The notes under the pieces were generated by a model. The model saw nothing but the letters and a program-made list of their open reading frames with translations. It was not told where the DNA came from and did no database searches. This document shows, piece after piece, positions 7,824 to 16,843 of a stretch of DNA of 64,000 bases. The position numbers and the translations under genes were made by a program. How positions within the stretch are numbered: the stretch's first letter is position 1; every line of letters starts with the position of its first letter. Source of the stretch: Pseudovibrio axinellae (GTDB lineage Bacteria > Pseudomonadota > Alphaproteobacteria > Rhizobiales > Stappiaceae); NCBI RefSeq assembly GCF_900110875.1, contig NZ_FOFM01000006.1, positions 1 through 64,000 on the forward strand, written 5' to 3'.

Positions 7824-9380
7824 ATGACCGCATCCGCTAAAGACCAAGTAGTTATTTTCGACACCACACTGCGTGATGGAGAGCAATCTCCGGGTGCTTC
7901 CATGACGCTGGAAGAAAAACTGCAAGTCGCAGAATTACTTGACATTATGGGCGTCAATGTCATTGAGGCTGGCTTTCCAATCGCATCCCAAGGGGACTTT
8001 GAAGCAGTCAGCGAAATCGCCAAGCGCTCCAAAAATGCAATTATCACAGGCCTTGCCCGCGCAATCCCGGCCGATATCGATCGTGCAGGCGAAGCAATTA
8101 AGCATGCGAACCAAGCGCGTATCCATACATTTGTCTCAACCTCGCCAATTCATTTGCAATTCCAGATGAACAAGACCGAGGAAGAGGTTCTTGAAATTAT
8201 TAGTAAAACTGTGGCACAGGCTCGCAACCTGATTGATGACGTTGAGTGGTCTGCTATGGACGCGACCCGCACCTCCATTGAATACCTGAGCCGAACAGTG
8301 GAGGCTGCAATCAACGCGGGCGCAACAACAATCAACCTGCCAGACACTGTTGGTTATGCAACACCAGCTGAATACCAAACGATGTTCGAGCAGGTAATTG
8401 CAAACACTCCGAATTCAGATAAGGCAGTTTTCTCCGCACATTGCCACAATGACTTGGGCTTGGCAGCTGCGAACTCTTTGGCCGGTGTCGCTGGCGGCGC
8501 ACGCCAGATCGAGTGCACCATCAACGGATTGGGCGAACGTGCCGGAAATGCTGCCTTGGAAGAAATCGTCATGGCCTTGCACACTCGCGGCGACGTACTG
8601 CCATATGCATGCTCCATTGACCCAAGCTACTTGACCCGCGCATCCAAGCTGGTTTCAGCTGTTTCTTCCTTTCCCGTCCAATACAACAAAGCGATCGTAG
8701 GCAAAAATGCATTTGCTCACGAAAGCGGCATCCACCAGGACGGCATGCTCAAACATGCAGAGACCTATGAGATTATGCGTCCAGAAGACGTAGGAGTAAG
8801 AGCGACCTCGCTGGTGATGGGCAAACACTCAGGACGCCATGCATTCAAAGACAAATTGGCTGAGCTGGGGTACGAACTCGGTGACAATGCTTTGCAAGAA
8901 GCATTCCGCCGATTTAAAGACCTAGCTGATCGCAAGAAGAACGTCTACGACGAAGACATTGAAGCATTGGTGGAAGACCAGATCACAATCGAAAGCGAAA
9001 GCGTCAAAGTTATCGCACTGACTGTGATTGCGGGCACTGGCGGTCCTCAAAAAGCCATTCTGACAATGGATGTGAACGGCAAGCACGAAACCCGCGAAGC
9101 CACAGGCGACGGCCCGGTTGATGCTACGTTCAACGCCATTAAAGCAATCTGGCCACATGAGGCAACCATGTCTCTTTACCAGGTTCATGCAGTGACTGAA
9201 GGCACCGATGCCCAGGCCGAAGTGTCTGTTCGTTTGGAAGACAACGGCAAGATCGCGACAGGTAAAGGTGCTGATACCGATACGCTTGTTGCCTCAGCGC
9301 GTGCCTACGTATCTGCACTGAACAAGCTGACAATCCGCAGACAGCGTCAGGTAAATGTTGAAGACGTGATCACTGTCTAA
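7824..9380 (+). CDS. leuA: 2-isopropylmalate synthase
   Basis: LeuA condenses acetyl-CoA with 2-oxoisovalerate, the first committed step of leucine synthesis. The 518-residue protein has the full bacterial type 1 layout. An N-terminal HMG-CoA-lyase-like TIM barrel carries D-T-T-L-R-D-G-E-Q-S-P-G (13-24) for metal and substrate, and H-C-H-N-D-L-G supplies the metal-binding histidines. A linker follows, then a C-terminal leucine-feedback domain (about 370-510) with G-D-G-P-V-D-A-T. Length is typical. It is preceded by a leucine-rich leader peptide and followed by a strong terminator, so it appears to be a single-gene transcript controlled by leucine supply. Confidence 0.97.
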   Translation: MTASAKDQVVIFDTTLRDGEQSPGASMTLEEKLQVAELLDIMGVNVIEAGFPIASQGDFEAVSEIAKRSKNAIITGLARAIPADIDRAGEAIKHANQARIHTFVSTSPIHLQFQMNKTEEEVLEIISKTVAQARNLIDDVEWSAMDATRTSIEYLSRTVEAAINAGATTINLPDTVGYATPAEYQTMFEQVIANTPNSDKAVFSAHCHNDLGLAAANSLAGVAGGARQIECTINGLGERAGNAALEEIVMALHTRGDVLPYACSIDPSYLTRASKLVSAVSSFPVQYNKAIVGKNAFAHESGIHQDGMLKHAETYEIMRPEDVGVRATSLVMGKHSGRHAFKDKLAELGYELGDNALQEAFRRFKDLADRKKNVYDEDIEALVEDQITIESESVKVIALTVIAGTGGPQKAILTMDVNGKHETREATGDGPVDATFNAIKAIWPHEATMSLYQVHAVTEGTDAQAEVSVRLEDNGKIATGKGADTDTLVASARAYVSALNKLTIRRQRQVNVEDVITV

Positions 9381-9398
9381 TAGCTAATTGAAGTAAGA

Positions 9399-9430
9399 AA
9401 AGGCGCAGCTTCAAAGACTGCGCCTTTTTT
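9399..9430 (+). terminator. Rho-independent terminator of leuA
   Basis: AAGGCGCAG (9400-9408) pairs with CTGCGCCTT (9418-9426) across a nine-base loop and is followed by a run of T. The A-run on its left lets it also serve the convergent GNAT gene on the minus strand. Confidence 0.9.
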
Positions 9431-9452
9431 ATATCTAGCTCAAAGTAAAAGG

Positions 9453-9989
9453 TTATGCAGGAACCGCGAGCTTCTGGCAGCTTGGGCTCAACACCTGATA
9501 AAATTCACAAGGCATCCCCTCAACCTCACGCGTTTCCCTAAACTCAAATCCAGCCCGCTTCATAACCTTCTTGGATGCATGGTTCTCTGGATGAGCAAAA
9601 GCAAGCAAATGGGAATAATAGGTTTTCTCAAAAAACCATTCCACCAGTGCCTGAGCAATTTCGCTACCAAGACCTTTATTCCAGAAGTGTTCATGCAGGG
9701 TATAGCCCATCTCAACTTCTGCAGTTTCCTCATAAAGAGAGAAGCCAGCATGCCCAACAAACTCACCGCTATGCGTGGAAAGATGCCACTTGCTAAAGCC
9801 CAATAACTCCTGAGCTTCAATATACGTTGCTAGCCGCGCTTTCACGGTTGCAACATCCCAGGCCACATTATTGGGGTTGAGATATCGATTCACGCTTGGG
9901 TTGTTATGTAGGCCAACGAGATCAGTCAGGTCATCAGAGGTAAATGGGCGTGCCAAAAGCCTTTTCGTTTCCAGAACTGGGAATGTCAC
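9453..9989 (-). CDS. GNAT acetyltransferase, RimJ/RimL type
   Basis: A protein of about 178 residues resembling the RimJ/RimL group of N-acetyltransferases, many of which acetylate protein N-termini or small amines. It begins with the group's usual L-E-T-K-R-L-L-A-R-P-F strand and contains G-Y-T-L-H-E-H-F-W-N-K-G-L-G-S-E-I, where the acetyl-CoA loop is slightly degenerate. N-H-A-S-K-K-V-M-K-R-A-G-F is the standard C-terminal helix. An in-frame ATG lies five codons upstream (10004), but the GTG at 9989 is preferred because GGAGG sits about eight bases before it. It is convergent with leuA and shares that terminator. Substrate unknown. Confidence 0.85.
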   Translation of the reverse strand: MTFPVLETKRLLARPFTSDDLTDLVGLHNNPSVNRYLNPNNVAWDVATVKARLATYIEAQELLGFSKWHLSTHSGEFVGHAGFSLYEETAEVEMGYTLHEHFWNKGLGSEIAQALVEWFFEKTYYSHLLAFAHPENHASKKVMKRAGFEFRETREVEGMPCEFYQVLSPSCQKLAVPA

Positions 9990-10593
9990 GCTTGCTTCCT
10001 CCATTAAAATTTATATAAAAGTACGTCATCGGGCTCATTACAAGCCAGCAATGGAACGTCAGCACCGCGCGTAAGTTCTAGAGAAACTCTCTCCAAAAAA
10101 TGACCTTTTTTAGTGTATGCGCTATGCTTATAATTACCAACAAAACTTAAAGGCGAGTGCTTGATGGCATTTGAATATGACTAAAAAGCGTCAGAACTCC
10201 TGCTTCATGCAATCCTTTGAAATTCAGTGGAATTTTCAAAAACAAGTATGCAGAAAACATATATAAGGCAAAATTGCAGTCCCTCGGGAATGCCAACACC
10301 CATCACACCGCACCTATGCACAAAATGCAGTGATCTTAGGTAAGCCCGCCTTAGCATAGCTTATAATATTAGATTTAAAAGAGGACTGGTCGGTGAAATT
10401 TTCTAACACCGACCAGAACGTCAAGGAGCCTCAGCTCCGCCGCATATTTAAGTAATCATAATAAGGGTTGTGTGGCGGCCTCTGCCAAACGTGGCCTCTC
10501 TTTAAATAAACCAAAGAAAATTGTCACTTAGAAATTTACTCGTAAAACTATCTACACTCTACTCAGCGGGGCCAATGACCTCATGGCCAAATA
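9990..10593. other. Long intergenic region with a perfect inverted repeat
   Basis: About 600 bases without a supportable gene between the GNAT and miaA. The notable element is a perfect 10-bp inverted repeat at 10386-10416. Two TATAAT hexamers occur (10129-10134 and 10362-10367), but neither has a good -35 box at 16-18 bases. An unannotated small RNA is possible. Confidence 0.4.
10386..10416. repeat. Perfect 10-bp inverted repeat, 11-base loop
   Basis: CTGGTCGGTG at 10386-10395 is exactly complementary to CACCGACCAG at 10407-10416, with an AT-rich loop. A TATAAT at 10362-10367 lies 19 bases upstream. It could be a small-RNA stem, a terminator lacking a T-tract, or a dimeric regulator site. 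Confidence 0.6.
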
Positions 10594-11592
10594 CTAGGCC
10601 TTCCGCGAAAAGGCATCTTTGACTGAGGCAACGAACAGCTCAACGTCCTGCTCATTCAGCGGATCAAGCTTCGGCCAGCTTGTCAGCTGCCCTTTGAAGA
10701 AAGTGGACTGCCGTTTTGCATAGCGCCGCGTCTCGGTCTTTGCTTTCTCAACAGCCCAATCCATAGAAGTGCGGCCCTGCGCTGCATCTGCAAGAAGTTT
10801 GACACCAATAGCTTTCATCACCTGCAACTTCGGATCGAGGCCTTTGGCGCATAACGAACAGGCTTCCTCAACAGCGCCCTGTTTCACCATGCCATCAAAC
10901 CGGCGGCCGATGCGTTCATGCAAAATCTTTCGCTCCGGTAAAAGCACAACGGGCATGGCGGCATCAAAATCGATTAAAGGCGTACTACGTTCAGCTTGCC
11001 AGAGCGAAAGGGAAAGACCAGTGCCCTCAACAACCTCCAAAGCCCTCACAATGCGCTGAGTATCAGAAGGTCGCAATCTCTGCGCCATGACCTGATCGCG
11101 CGCCTCCAAGGCTTTATGAAGCTCCTCAGAGGGCGCGTCTTGCGAAGCGTCCCTCCAACGCTGTCTCACATCCTCTGGAATCTCTGGTACTAATGAAATC
11201 CCTTCCAACGCAGACTGGAAATAAAGCCCTGTCCCGCCAACAACGACCAAAGGACGCCCGTCTTTTTTCGCTTGCGACAGCACAGCACCAAAGTCTTCCA
11301 GCCAGGTCATCACGCTATAAGGCTGCTCGCTGTCCACATGACCGAATAGAAAATGAGGGGCTTGCGATTCTTCTTCCGGGCTGGGGCGTGCACTCAATAT
11401 GTGCAGATCCTTGTAAATTTGCATGGAATCAGCGTTAACAACCCACGCATCCAGCTCTTTTGCCAGCTGAATGGACAGAGCTGTCTTGCCGCTCGCCGTT
11501 GGTCCGGCTATCAACACCGCAACAGGCCTTTTTCCAGTGCCATTCACTTGCACAGTTCGAGAGCTGCTTATGTCGTTTGTTGTCACGCTCAT
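10594..11592 (-). CDS. miaA: tRNA dimethylallyltransferase
   Basis: MiaA transfers dimethylallyl from dimethylallyl pyrophosphate to N6 of A37 in tRNAs reading U-starting codons. The P-loop G-P-T-A-S-G-K-T is at residues 30-37 and the substrate-contact segment D-S-M-Q-I-Y at 55-60. The family's C-terminal K-T-E-T-R-R-Y-A-K-R-Q-x-x-F motif is present. From the ATG at 11592 the protein has 332 residues, a normal length. This start lies inside the 5' end of the divergent serB gene (23-base overlap); a GTG at 11553 would avoid the overlap but has no better ribosome binding site. The miaA-serB divergence next to degP and hflKC is common in alphaproteobacteria. Confidence 0.95.
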   Translation of the reverse strand: MSVTTNDISSSRTVQVNGTGKRPVAVLIAGPTASGKTALSIQLAKELDAWVVNADSMQIYKDLHILSARPSPEEESQAPHFLFGHVDSEQPYSVMTWLEDFGAVLSQAKKDGRPLVVVGGTGLYFQSALEGISLVPEIPEDVRQRWRDASQDAPSEELHKALEARDQVMAQRLRPSDTQRIVRALEVVEGTGLSLSLWQAERSTPLIDFDAAMPVVLLPERKILHERIGRRFDGMVKQGAVEEACSLCAKGLDPKLQVMKAIGVKLLADAAQGRTSMDWAVEKAKTETRRYAKRQSTFFKGQLTSWPKLDPLNEQDVELFVASVKDAFSRKA

Positions 11593-12457
11593 TTCCAATC
11601 CAGCCAAACCTGCTGTTACTCAAGATCTTGTAGAAAAAATCAGCGCCCTTCTGCCAGCTGCATCCACCGTCAAAGTGCTAAACCCACACATCGCGGTGGA
11701 TCTTAGCTTTGATGCGCATCCAGCGCTTGGAGAGCTGGAACGCTCTATTCGCACAAGCCTTGCAGATGCACCAATTGACGTTTTCATTCAACCCCAGAAT
11801 GGACGCAGAAAGAAACTCCTGATCGCCGACATGGATTCAACCATGATCCAACAGGAGTGCATTGACGAGCTTGCCGCTGAGCTCGGACTGAAGCAAAGGA
11901 TTTCGGCTATCACCGAACGCGCAATGCGCGGTGAAATAGAGTTTGAACCCGCATTGCGCGAGCGCGTTGCCCTCCTCAAAGGCCTGGACACCAAAGTCAT
12001 TGGCCATACGATTGAAAACCGCATCACATTGACCCCTGGTGGCAAACAACTCGTCCAGACCATGAAGGCCAATGGTGGATATGCCGCACTGGTCTCAGGA
12101 GGCTTCACCTCATTCACCCAAAAAATCGCTCAAATCATTGGGTTTGACGAAAACAAAGCCAACACTCTTCTTGAAGCCGATGGTCAACTTTCTGGAGAAG
12201 TCGCAGAGCCCATTCTTGGAATGCAAGCCAAACTGGACCGCCTGACTGAACTGACGGAAGAGAAGCAAATCCCACTGGAACAGGTCCTTGCTGTTGGTGA
12301 CGGGGCAAACGATCTCGCCATGATTTGTGCAGCAGGCCTTGGTGTAGCCTTCCATGCCAAGCCCAAGGTTGCCAGCCAGGCACGTGCGAAAATCAATTAC
12401 GGCGATCTGACTGCCCTGCTTTATCTGCAAGGCTACAGCTCTGAAGAGTTTGCATAG
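11570..12457 (+). CDS. serB: Phosphoserine phosphatase
   Basis: SerB removes the phosphate from O-phosphoserine, the last step of serine synthesis. It is a HAD-superfamily enzyme of 295 residues. The nucleophile motif D-M-D-S-T is at residues 87-91, motif II is S-G-G-F-T-S-F, and the metal-binding motif is V-G-D-G-A-N-D-L. Residues 1-80 form the ACT-like N-terminal region usual for this group. The frame is open from upstream, but the ATG at 11570 begins the conserved protein. It is divergent from miaA with overlapping 5' ends, and convergent with degP, with a two-sided terminator between them. Confidence 0.95.
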   Translation: MSFVVTLISNPAKPAVTQDLVEKISALLPAASTVKVLNPHIAVDLSFDAHPALGELERSIRTSLADAPIDVFIQPQNGRRKKLLIADMDSTMIQQECIDELAAELGLKQRISAITERAMRGEIEFEPALRERVALLKGLDTKVIGHTIENRITLTPGGKQLVQTMKANGGYAALVSGGFTSFTQKIAQIIGFDENKANTLLEADGQLSGEVAEPILGMQAKLDRLTELTEEKQIPLEQVLAVGDGANDLAMICAAGLGVAFHAKPKVASQARAKINYGDLTALLYLQGYSSEEFA

Positions 12458-12547
12458 CACTGTAGCCTGCAAAAAGATGGGTGCGGGTTTCAGGTAAGGC
12501 TGCACCTAAAAAGCAAGGCACTATGCGGTCACACAGGTTAAAATACA

Positions 12548-12579
12548 AAAAGCTGCTCCTGTCCCCAGAAGCGGCTTTT
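12548..12579. terminator. Bidirectional terminator between serB and degP
   Basis: AAAAGCTGCT (12548-12557) pairs with AGCGGCTTTT (12570-12579) with one G-U pair. A-run on one side and T-run on the other let it work for both convergent genes. Confidence 0.75.
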
Positions 12580-12596
12580 CTTGTCACTGACAGTAA

Positions 12597-14081
12597 CTAG
12601 TCTTCGATACGAACAGCCACAAAGCGCAACTCGCCAGAACCGTTTGACAAGAGCAACAAGGCAGAACGGCGATTGTCCGCTTCAAGCCTCTCAACCATGT
12701 TGACCACGTCTTTCGGCGTCGCCACCGGTTCCTGAGCGACCTCAACAATCACATCACCGGCACGCACTCGTTTGCCTTCAGCTGAACTGCCCTGCGCAAC
12801 CCGCGTGATCACGACGCCCTCAATCTCATCGGAAAGAGCAAACCGTTCACGGCGCGCTTCGTCTATTTTCGCTAAGGACAACCCTAGAACAACGGTTTCA
12901 TCAGCCGTGTTCTTCACTGTCTCTTGCTCATCCTCAACCTTCTCTACTTCAGCAACTTCATCAAGACGGCCAAGAGTAACTTCAATCGGGATCTCTTCAC
13001 CGCGGCGAAGGACGGTAAGCGGAACAGTGCTTCCAATGGTGGTTGTGGCAACCATACGCGGCAGATCCCGCATTTCCGGCACACCCCGACCATCGAACGT
13101 TAGGACAACATCACCTGGCATGATCCCTGCGTTTTTGGCAGGTCCATCATCAGAAACGCCAGCAATCAACGCACCACTGGCACTTTTCATACCAAGGCTT
13201 TCCGCAATCTCCTCTGTTACGTGCTGAATGCGAACACCCAGCCAGCCGCGTCTGGTCTCACCAAACTCGCGCAGCTGCGCAATCACCCGTGTTGCAGTTT
13301 CTGCCGGAATAGCAAACCCAATCCCGATCGAACCGCCTGAAGGAGAAAAGATCACCGTGTTGATGCCAACAACCTCACCATCCATATTGAACAACGGGCC
13401 GCCGGAGTTACCCCGGTTAATCGCAGCATCTGTCTGAATGAAATTGTCATAGGGCCCGGAGTTGATGTCACGGTTACGAGCGGAAACGATGCCAGCTGTG
13501 ACAGTGCCGCCAAGACCAAACGGATTGCCGATAGCCATCACCCAGTCACCTACACGCAGCACTTCTGAACTACCAAACTTAACCGCCTCTAGCGGAGCGC
13601 CCAGCTCTACCTTCAAGACTGCAAGGTCAGTCTTCTCGTCAGAACCAAGGAGCTTTGCGGAGAGCTTACGCCCGTCGTTGAAGTTGACGGTAATCTCATC
13701 AGCATCTTCAATGACGTGGTTATTGGTAACAATGATGCCCTTTTCACCATCAATTACGAACCCAGAACCAAGTGATTGAACACGCTGCGGGCTATCACCT
13801 TGCGGCTCCTGCCCATTAAAAAATTCTTCGAAAAACTCCTGGAACGGCGAACCTTCCGGGACATCTGGCAACTGAAGAGACCGTTTAGCTACCACTTTTT
13901 GCGCAGTAGAAATGTTGACGACAGCATCACCAAGCTCTTCTGCCAGGTCCGCCAAAGACTCCGGGCCACCCGCCTGTGCACCGCTAAAACTGCTGGCAAC
14001 AGCGGTAAATCCAAGTACGCTCGCAAAAACAATTGCCTTGATAGATCGTCCAAGCTCAAGGCGAGGGAAAACACCGGCCAT
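12597..14081 (-). CDS. degP: Periplasmic serine protease/chaperone of the DegP/HtrA family
   Basis: A Do-family protease that degrades or refolds damaged envelope proteins. The start at 14081 is chosen because AGGAG lies seven bases upstream; a longer open frame runs to 14123. The 494 residues comprise a signal peptide (1 to about 37, ending A-Q-A), a trypsin-like domain with triad H122, D152 and S226 (in G-N-S-G-G), and two PDZ domains (about 265-355 and 385-490). The linker between PDZ1 and PDZ2 is acidic. It follows the hflK-hflC-DUF2065 operon at 165 bases, in the same orientation, a grouping seen across alphaproteobacteria that joins membrane and periplasmic protein quality control. Confidence 0.94.
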   Translation of the reverse strand: MAGVFPRLELGRSIKAIVFASVLGFTAVASSFSGAQAGGPESLADLAEELGDAVVNISTAQKVVAKRSLQLPDVPEGSPFQEFFEEFFNGQEPQGDSPQRVQSLGSGFVIDGEKGIIVTNNHVIEDADEITVNFNDGRKLSAKLLGSDEKTDLAVLKVELGAPLEAVKFGSSEVLRVGDWVMAIGNPFGLGGTVTAGIVSARNRDINSGPYDNFIQTDAAINRGNSGGPLFNMDGEVVGINTVIFSPSGGSIGIGFAIPAETATRVIAQLREFGETRRGWLGVRIQHVTEEIAESLGMKSASGALIAGVSDDGPAKNAGIMPGDVVLTFDGRGVPEMRDLPRMVATTTIGSTVPLTVLRRGEEIPIEVTLGRLDEVAEVEKVEDEQETVKNTADETVVLGLSLAKIDEARRERFALSDEIEGVVITRVAQGSSAEGKRVRAGDVIVEVAQEPVATPKDVVNMVERLEADNRRSALLLLSNGSGELRFVAVRIED

Positions 14082-14246
14082 AAGCCATCTCCTCAGATTA
14101 TCAGGTGCGCATATACGCTCCACCAGAACTCATTCTGGAAACAAATATGCCCGCGCTTTAGTTAATAAAGCGCGGGCAAAACTAACATTTCTTATTCATC
14201 TTCGTCAGGCTGAATTCTCGCAGTTGTATCATTGGAAAATATGCGT

Positions 14247-14441
14247 CTAGCCTGTTAAGGAACGCACCAACCACACAATCAGCACACCCAGCGCCATCGC
14301 AGCAACACCGCCCAAACGAAGAGACTGGTCAGGAATTTCCTGAGCTTTTCGCATGAATTCCTTTAAATGGCCTGGGGCAAGAGCATAAACAACTCCCTCA
14401 ATAACGAGGACAAGCCCCAAAGCCACTATAAGATCAATCAT
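14247..14441 (-). CDS. DUF2065 (YjeT-like) small membrane protein
   Basis: A 64-residue protein of the DUF2065/YjeT family: two transmembrane helices (about 3-22 and 44-62) joined by a short basic loop containing the family's L-R-x-x-G motif (L-R-L-G-G). Its start codon overlaps the hflC stop (TAATG), so it is translationally coupled to hflC. The function is not known; constant position beside hflC suggests a role with the HflKC complex. Confidence 0.9.
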   Translation of the reverse strand: MIDLIVALGLVLVIEGVVYALAPGHLKEFMRKAQEIPDQSLRLGGVAAMALGVLIVWLVRSLTG

Positions 14442-15328
14442 TACTGTGAGGCACCACTCACAGCAGCACCTGCTTTTCCACTTGGGTCGTTGAAGAAGCG
14501 GAAGAAGTCAGAGTCTGGAGAAAGAACCAACGAGGTTTCTCCGTCCTCTAGAGCTTTGGTGTAAGCCTGCATAGAGCGATAGAATTCGAAGAATGACGGA
14601 TCTTTCCCGTAAGCTCCTGCAAAAATCTGGTTGGCAGCAGCGTCGCCATCACCCCGAATGATATCAGCATCACGCTGAGCTTCCGCAATAAGCACGGTTG
14701 CATCGCGATCGGCACGAGACTTGATACGACGGGACTGCTCTTCACCCTGTGCGCGGATCTCAGTCGCTTCACGCTGACGTTCGGTCTGCATGCGGCGGAC
14801 AATTGCCTGAGAGTTTGCTTCAGGTAGATCAGCACGACGGATCTTCACATCAATCACATCAATACCGATAGCAGCAGCACTCTTATCCACGTCCTGACGG
14901 ATTTTTTCCATAAGGTCAGAACGCTCATCACGGACAACCTGCACAAAAGTTGCTTTGGCTAGCTCAGAACGCAAAGAAGATTGCAGGAACGTTGCGAGAC
15001 GACGCGAACCTTCGTTCACATTATTCACTGACTGGTAAAAGCGAACTGGTTCAGCAATGCGATAACGAGCAAACGCATCCACTGTCAGACGTTTTTTATC
15101 TGCAACGATTGCTTCCAAAGGAGGCATGTTCAGATCAAGGATACGCTTATCTAAAATGATAACATTCTGCCAAGGTAACTTGAATTTCAACCCCGGCTCA
15201 GTTTCTTCTTTCTTCACCTCACCAAACTGCAGAACAAGCGCTTGCTCAGTTGGGGTAAGAATGTAAGCCGACCAGTAAAGAACCAGAGCGACAGCAGCTA
15301 TGACTATGCCAAGAAGACCGCTTTTCAT
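14441..15328 (-). CDS. hflC: HflC, SPFH/prohibitin-like membrane protein
   Basis: HflC pairs with HflK to form a large membrane cage around the FtsH protease and modulates its action on membrane proteins. The 295-residue protein has an N-terminal membrane anchor (about 4-22), then the SPFH/band-7 domain, and a long helical region rich in R, E and A (R-Q-R-E-A-T-E-I-R-A-Q-G-E-E) characteristic of HflC. Length is typical. Its ATG overlaps the hflK stop as TAATG, and the gene is followed by the coupled DUF2065 gene. Confidence 0.95.
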   Translation of the reverse strand: MKSGLLGIVIAAVALVLYWSAYILTPTEQALVLQFGEVKKEETEPGLKFKLPWQNVIILDKRILDLNMPPLEAIVADKKRLTVDAFARYRIAEPVRFYQSVNNVNEGSRRLATFLQSSLRSELAKATFVQVVRDERSDLMEKIRQDVDKSAAAIGIDVIDVKIRRADLPEANSQAIVRRMQTERQREATEIRAQGEEQSRRIKSRADRDATVLIAEAQRDADIIRGDGDAAANQIFAGAYGKDPSFFEFYRSMQAYTKALEDGETSLVLSPDSDFFRFFNDPSGKAGAAVSGASQ

Positions 15329-16494
15329 TAGTTGTTTCCTCCAGCACGTTTGTTCAGCTGGTCAAGCGGCAGATAAGGCACAACACCATTTTGCTGACCA
15401 TTTCCGTCGATGATAATTTTCGGATTTTTACTCAAGACATTTTCCATGGTCTCAAGGTAGAGGCGCTGGCGAATAACGTCAGGAGACTTCGCGTATTCCT
15501 CATAAATTTTGCTGAAACGTTGTGCTTGACCGTTTGCATTCGCAATCGTCTTGTCACGATATGCCTGTGCAGCTTCCGAAACACGCGCTGCACTACCACG
15601 AGCTTCAGGAACAATTTTGTTCGCATAAGCTTGTGCTTCGTTCTGAATACGCTCCTGGTCAGCACGAGCTGCCTGAACATCACGGAACGCTTCAATAACC
15701 TGTGCAGGCGGATCAACCTTTTGCATCTGAACTTGCGTTACCTCGATACCAGCCTTGTAGTTATCGAGTGTTTCCTGCATCAGCTTTTGAACTGCAAGCT
15801 GAATTGGAGCCCGGTTCTCTGTCAGGATCGAATCAATACGAGAGCTGCCAACAACTTCGCGCATCGCACTTTCAGCTACCGCTTTCACAGTACCTTCAGG
15901 ATTTTGAATATTGAACAGGTATTCCTGAACGCCAGTTGGCGTGTTTTGAATGCGCCACTGCACCTTAAAGTCAACATCAACGATGTTCTCATCGCCGGTC
16001 AACATCAGGCTTTCTTCTGGCACATCGCGCTGATTGATAGAGCTGCCACGAACAAACTCTTCCATACCAACAGTCAATTCGCGAACACGCAGAATTTCTG
16101 GGGTGCGAACTTCACCAACTGGATATGGCCAGTTGTAGTTCAAGCCTGGTTCAGTTTGGCCAACGACCTTACCAAAAACCAGCTCAACGCCAACTTCACT
16201 TGGCTCAACGCGGTAAATACCGGTTGCAAGCCAGATAACAACAGCAACGAGAATAGCGAACAAAATGCCTTTAAAGCCGATGCCACCGCCATCGCCCGGC
16301 AGAACTGTTTTCAGGTGATCCTGACCACGCTTGAGAATTTCCTCAAAATCAGGCGGATTACCACCACCGTTACCGCCGCCACGCTGTGGACCACCGCCGC
16401 CGCCCCAAGGGCCACCGCCGCCCTTGTTGCCGCCGGAGTTCCCCCAAGGGCCGCCGTTATTGCCGCCACCTCCGCTTTGATTGCTCCAAGGCAT
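15328..16494 (-). CDS. hflK: HflK, SPFH/prohibitin-like membrane protein
   Basis: The HflC partner in the FtsH-regulating complex. The 388-residue protein has the typical cytoplasmic N-terminal segment made almost only of Gly, Asn, Pro and Trp (about 6-50), one transmembrane helix (about 78-96), the SPFH domain and a coiled-coil tail with Q-A-A-R-A-D-Q-E-R. It is first in the operon hflK-hflC-DUF2065, with AAGGGA upstream of the ATG. The reverse strand is open for 384 codons here because of base composition; the HflK reading is strongly family-supported. Confidence 0.95.
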   Translation of the reverse strand: MPWSNQSGGGGNNGGPWGNSGGNKGGGGPWGGGGGPQRGGGNGGGNPPDFEEILKRGQDHLKTVLPGDGGGIGFKGILFAILVAVVIWLATGIYRVEPSEVGVELVFGKVVGQTEPGLNYNWPYPVGEVRTPEILRVRELTVGMEEFVRGSSINQRDVPEESLMLTGDENIVDVDFKVQWRIQNTPTGVQEYLFNIQNPEGTVKAVAESAMREVVGSSRIDSILTENRAPIQLAVQKLMQETLDNYKAGIEVTQVQMQKVDPPAQVIEAFRDVQAARADQERIQNEAQAYANKIVPEARGSAARVSEAAQAYRDKTIANANGQAQRFSKIYEEYAKSPDVIRQRLYLETMENVLSKNPKIIIDGNGQQNGVVPYLPLDQLNKRAGGNN

Positions 16495-16843
16495 AGAGAG
16501 ATCCCTTTACTAGGTATGCTGCCGGACACTCCGACAAATAGATGAGAGTTAGACTGAGCCAACTATTACTTGATTAGGGTTATAGGCAAGTTACCACCAC
16601 CTTTCAACGAATGCACATGTACCAATAGGCTGCACTTGCTGAAAAAAGCCAAGAACCCCACAGAAACTGGCTATTGTTGAGGAAGATAAGCTCTATTTCC
16701 TGTGTTTCAACTACTGCTGTAACCGCTGGTCACAAATCAGGCTTGCAAGAAATAAAGGCATATGCGTCAAACTTCTTAGGTTTTTGCTCAACAATCCCTT
16801 AACCAGCCCCAACCACAGCAATAAACTGTAAACGAAATAAGAC
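16495..16843. other. Intergenic region upstream of hflK
   Basis: About 350 bases between the ElaA-type GNAT and hflK. It should hold the hflK promoter. No gene, RNA, terminator or repeat was recognised. Confidence 0.4.

Noticed and set aside
10100-10134. Promoter with TATAAT at 10129-10134
   Set aside because: No -35 hexamer at 16-18 bases; TGACC lies too far upstream.
15391-16545. A 384-codon plus-strand open frame opposite hflK
   Set aside because: It has no recognisable family, no ribosome binding site and a biased composition; the opposite strand encodes a full HflK with all features.
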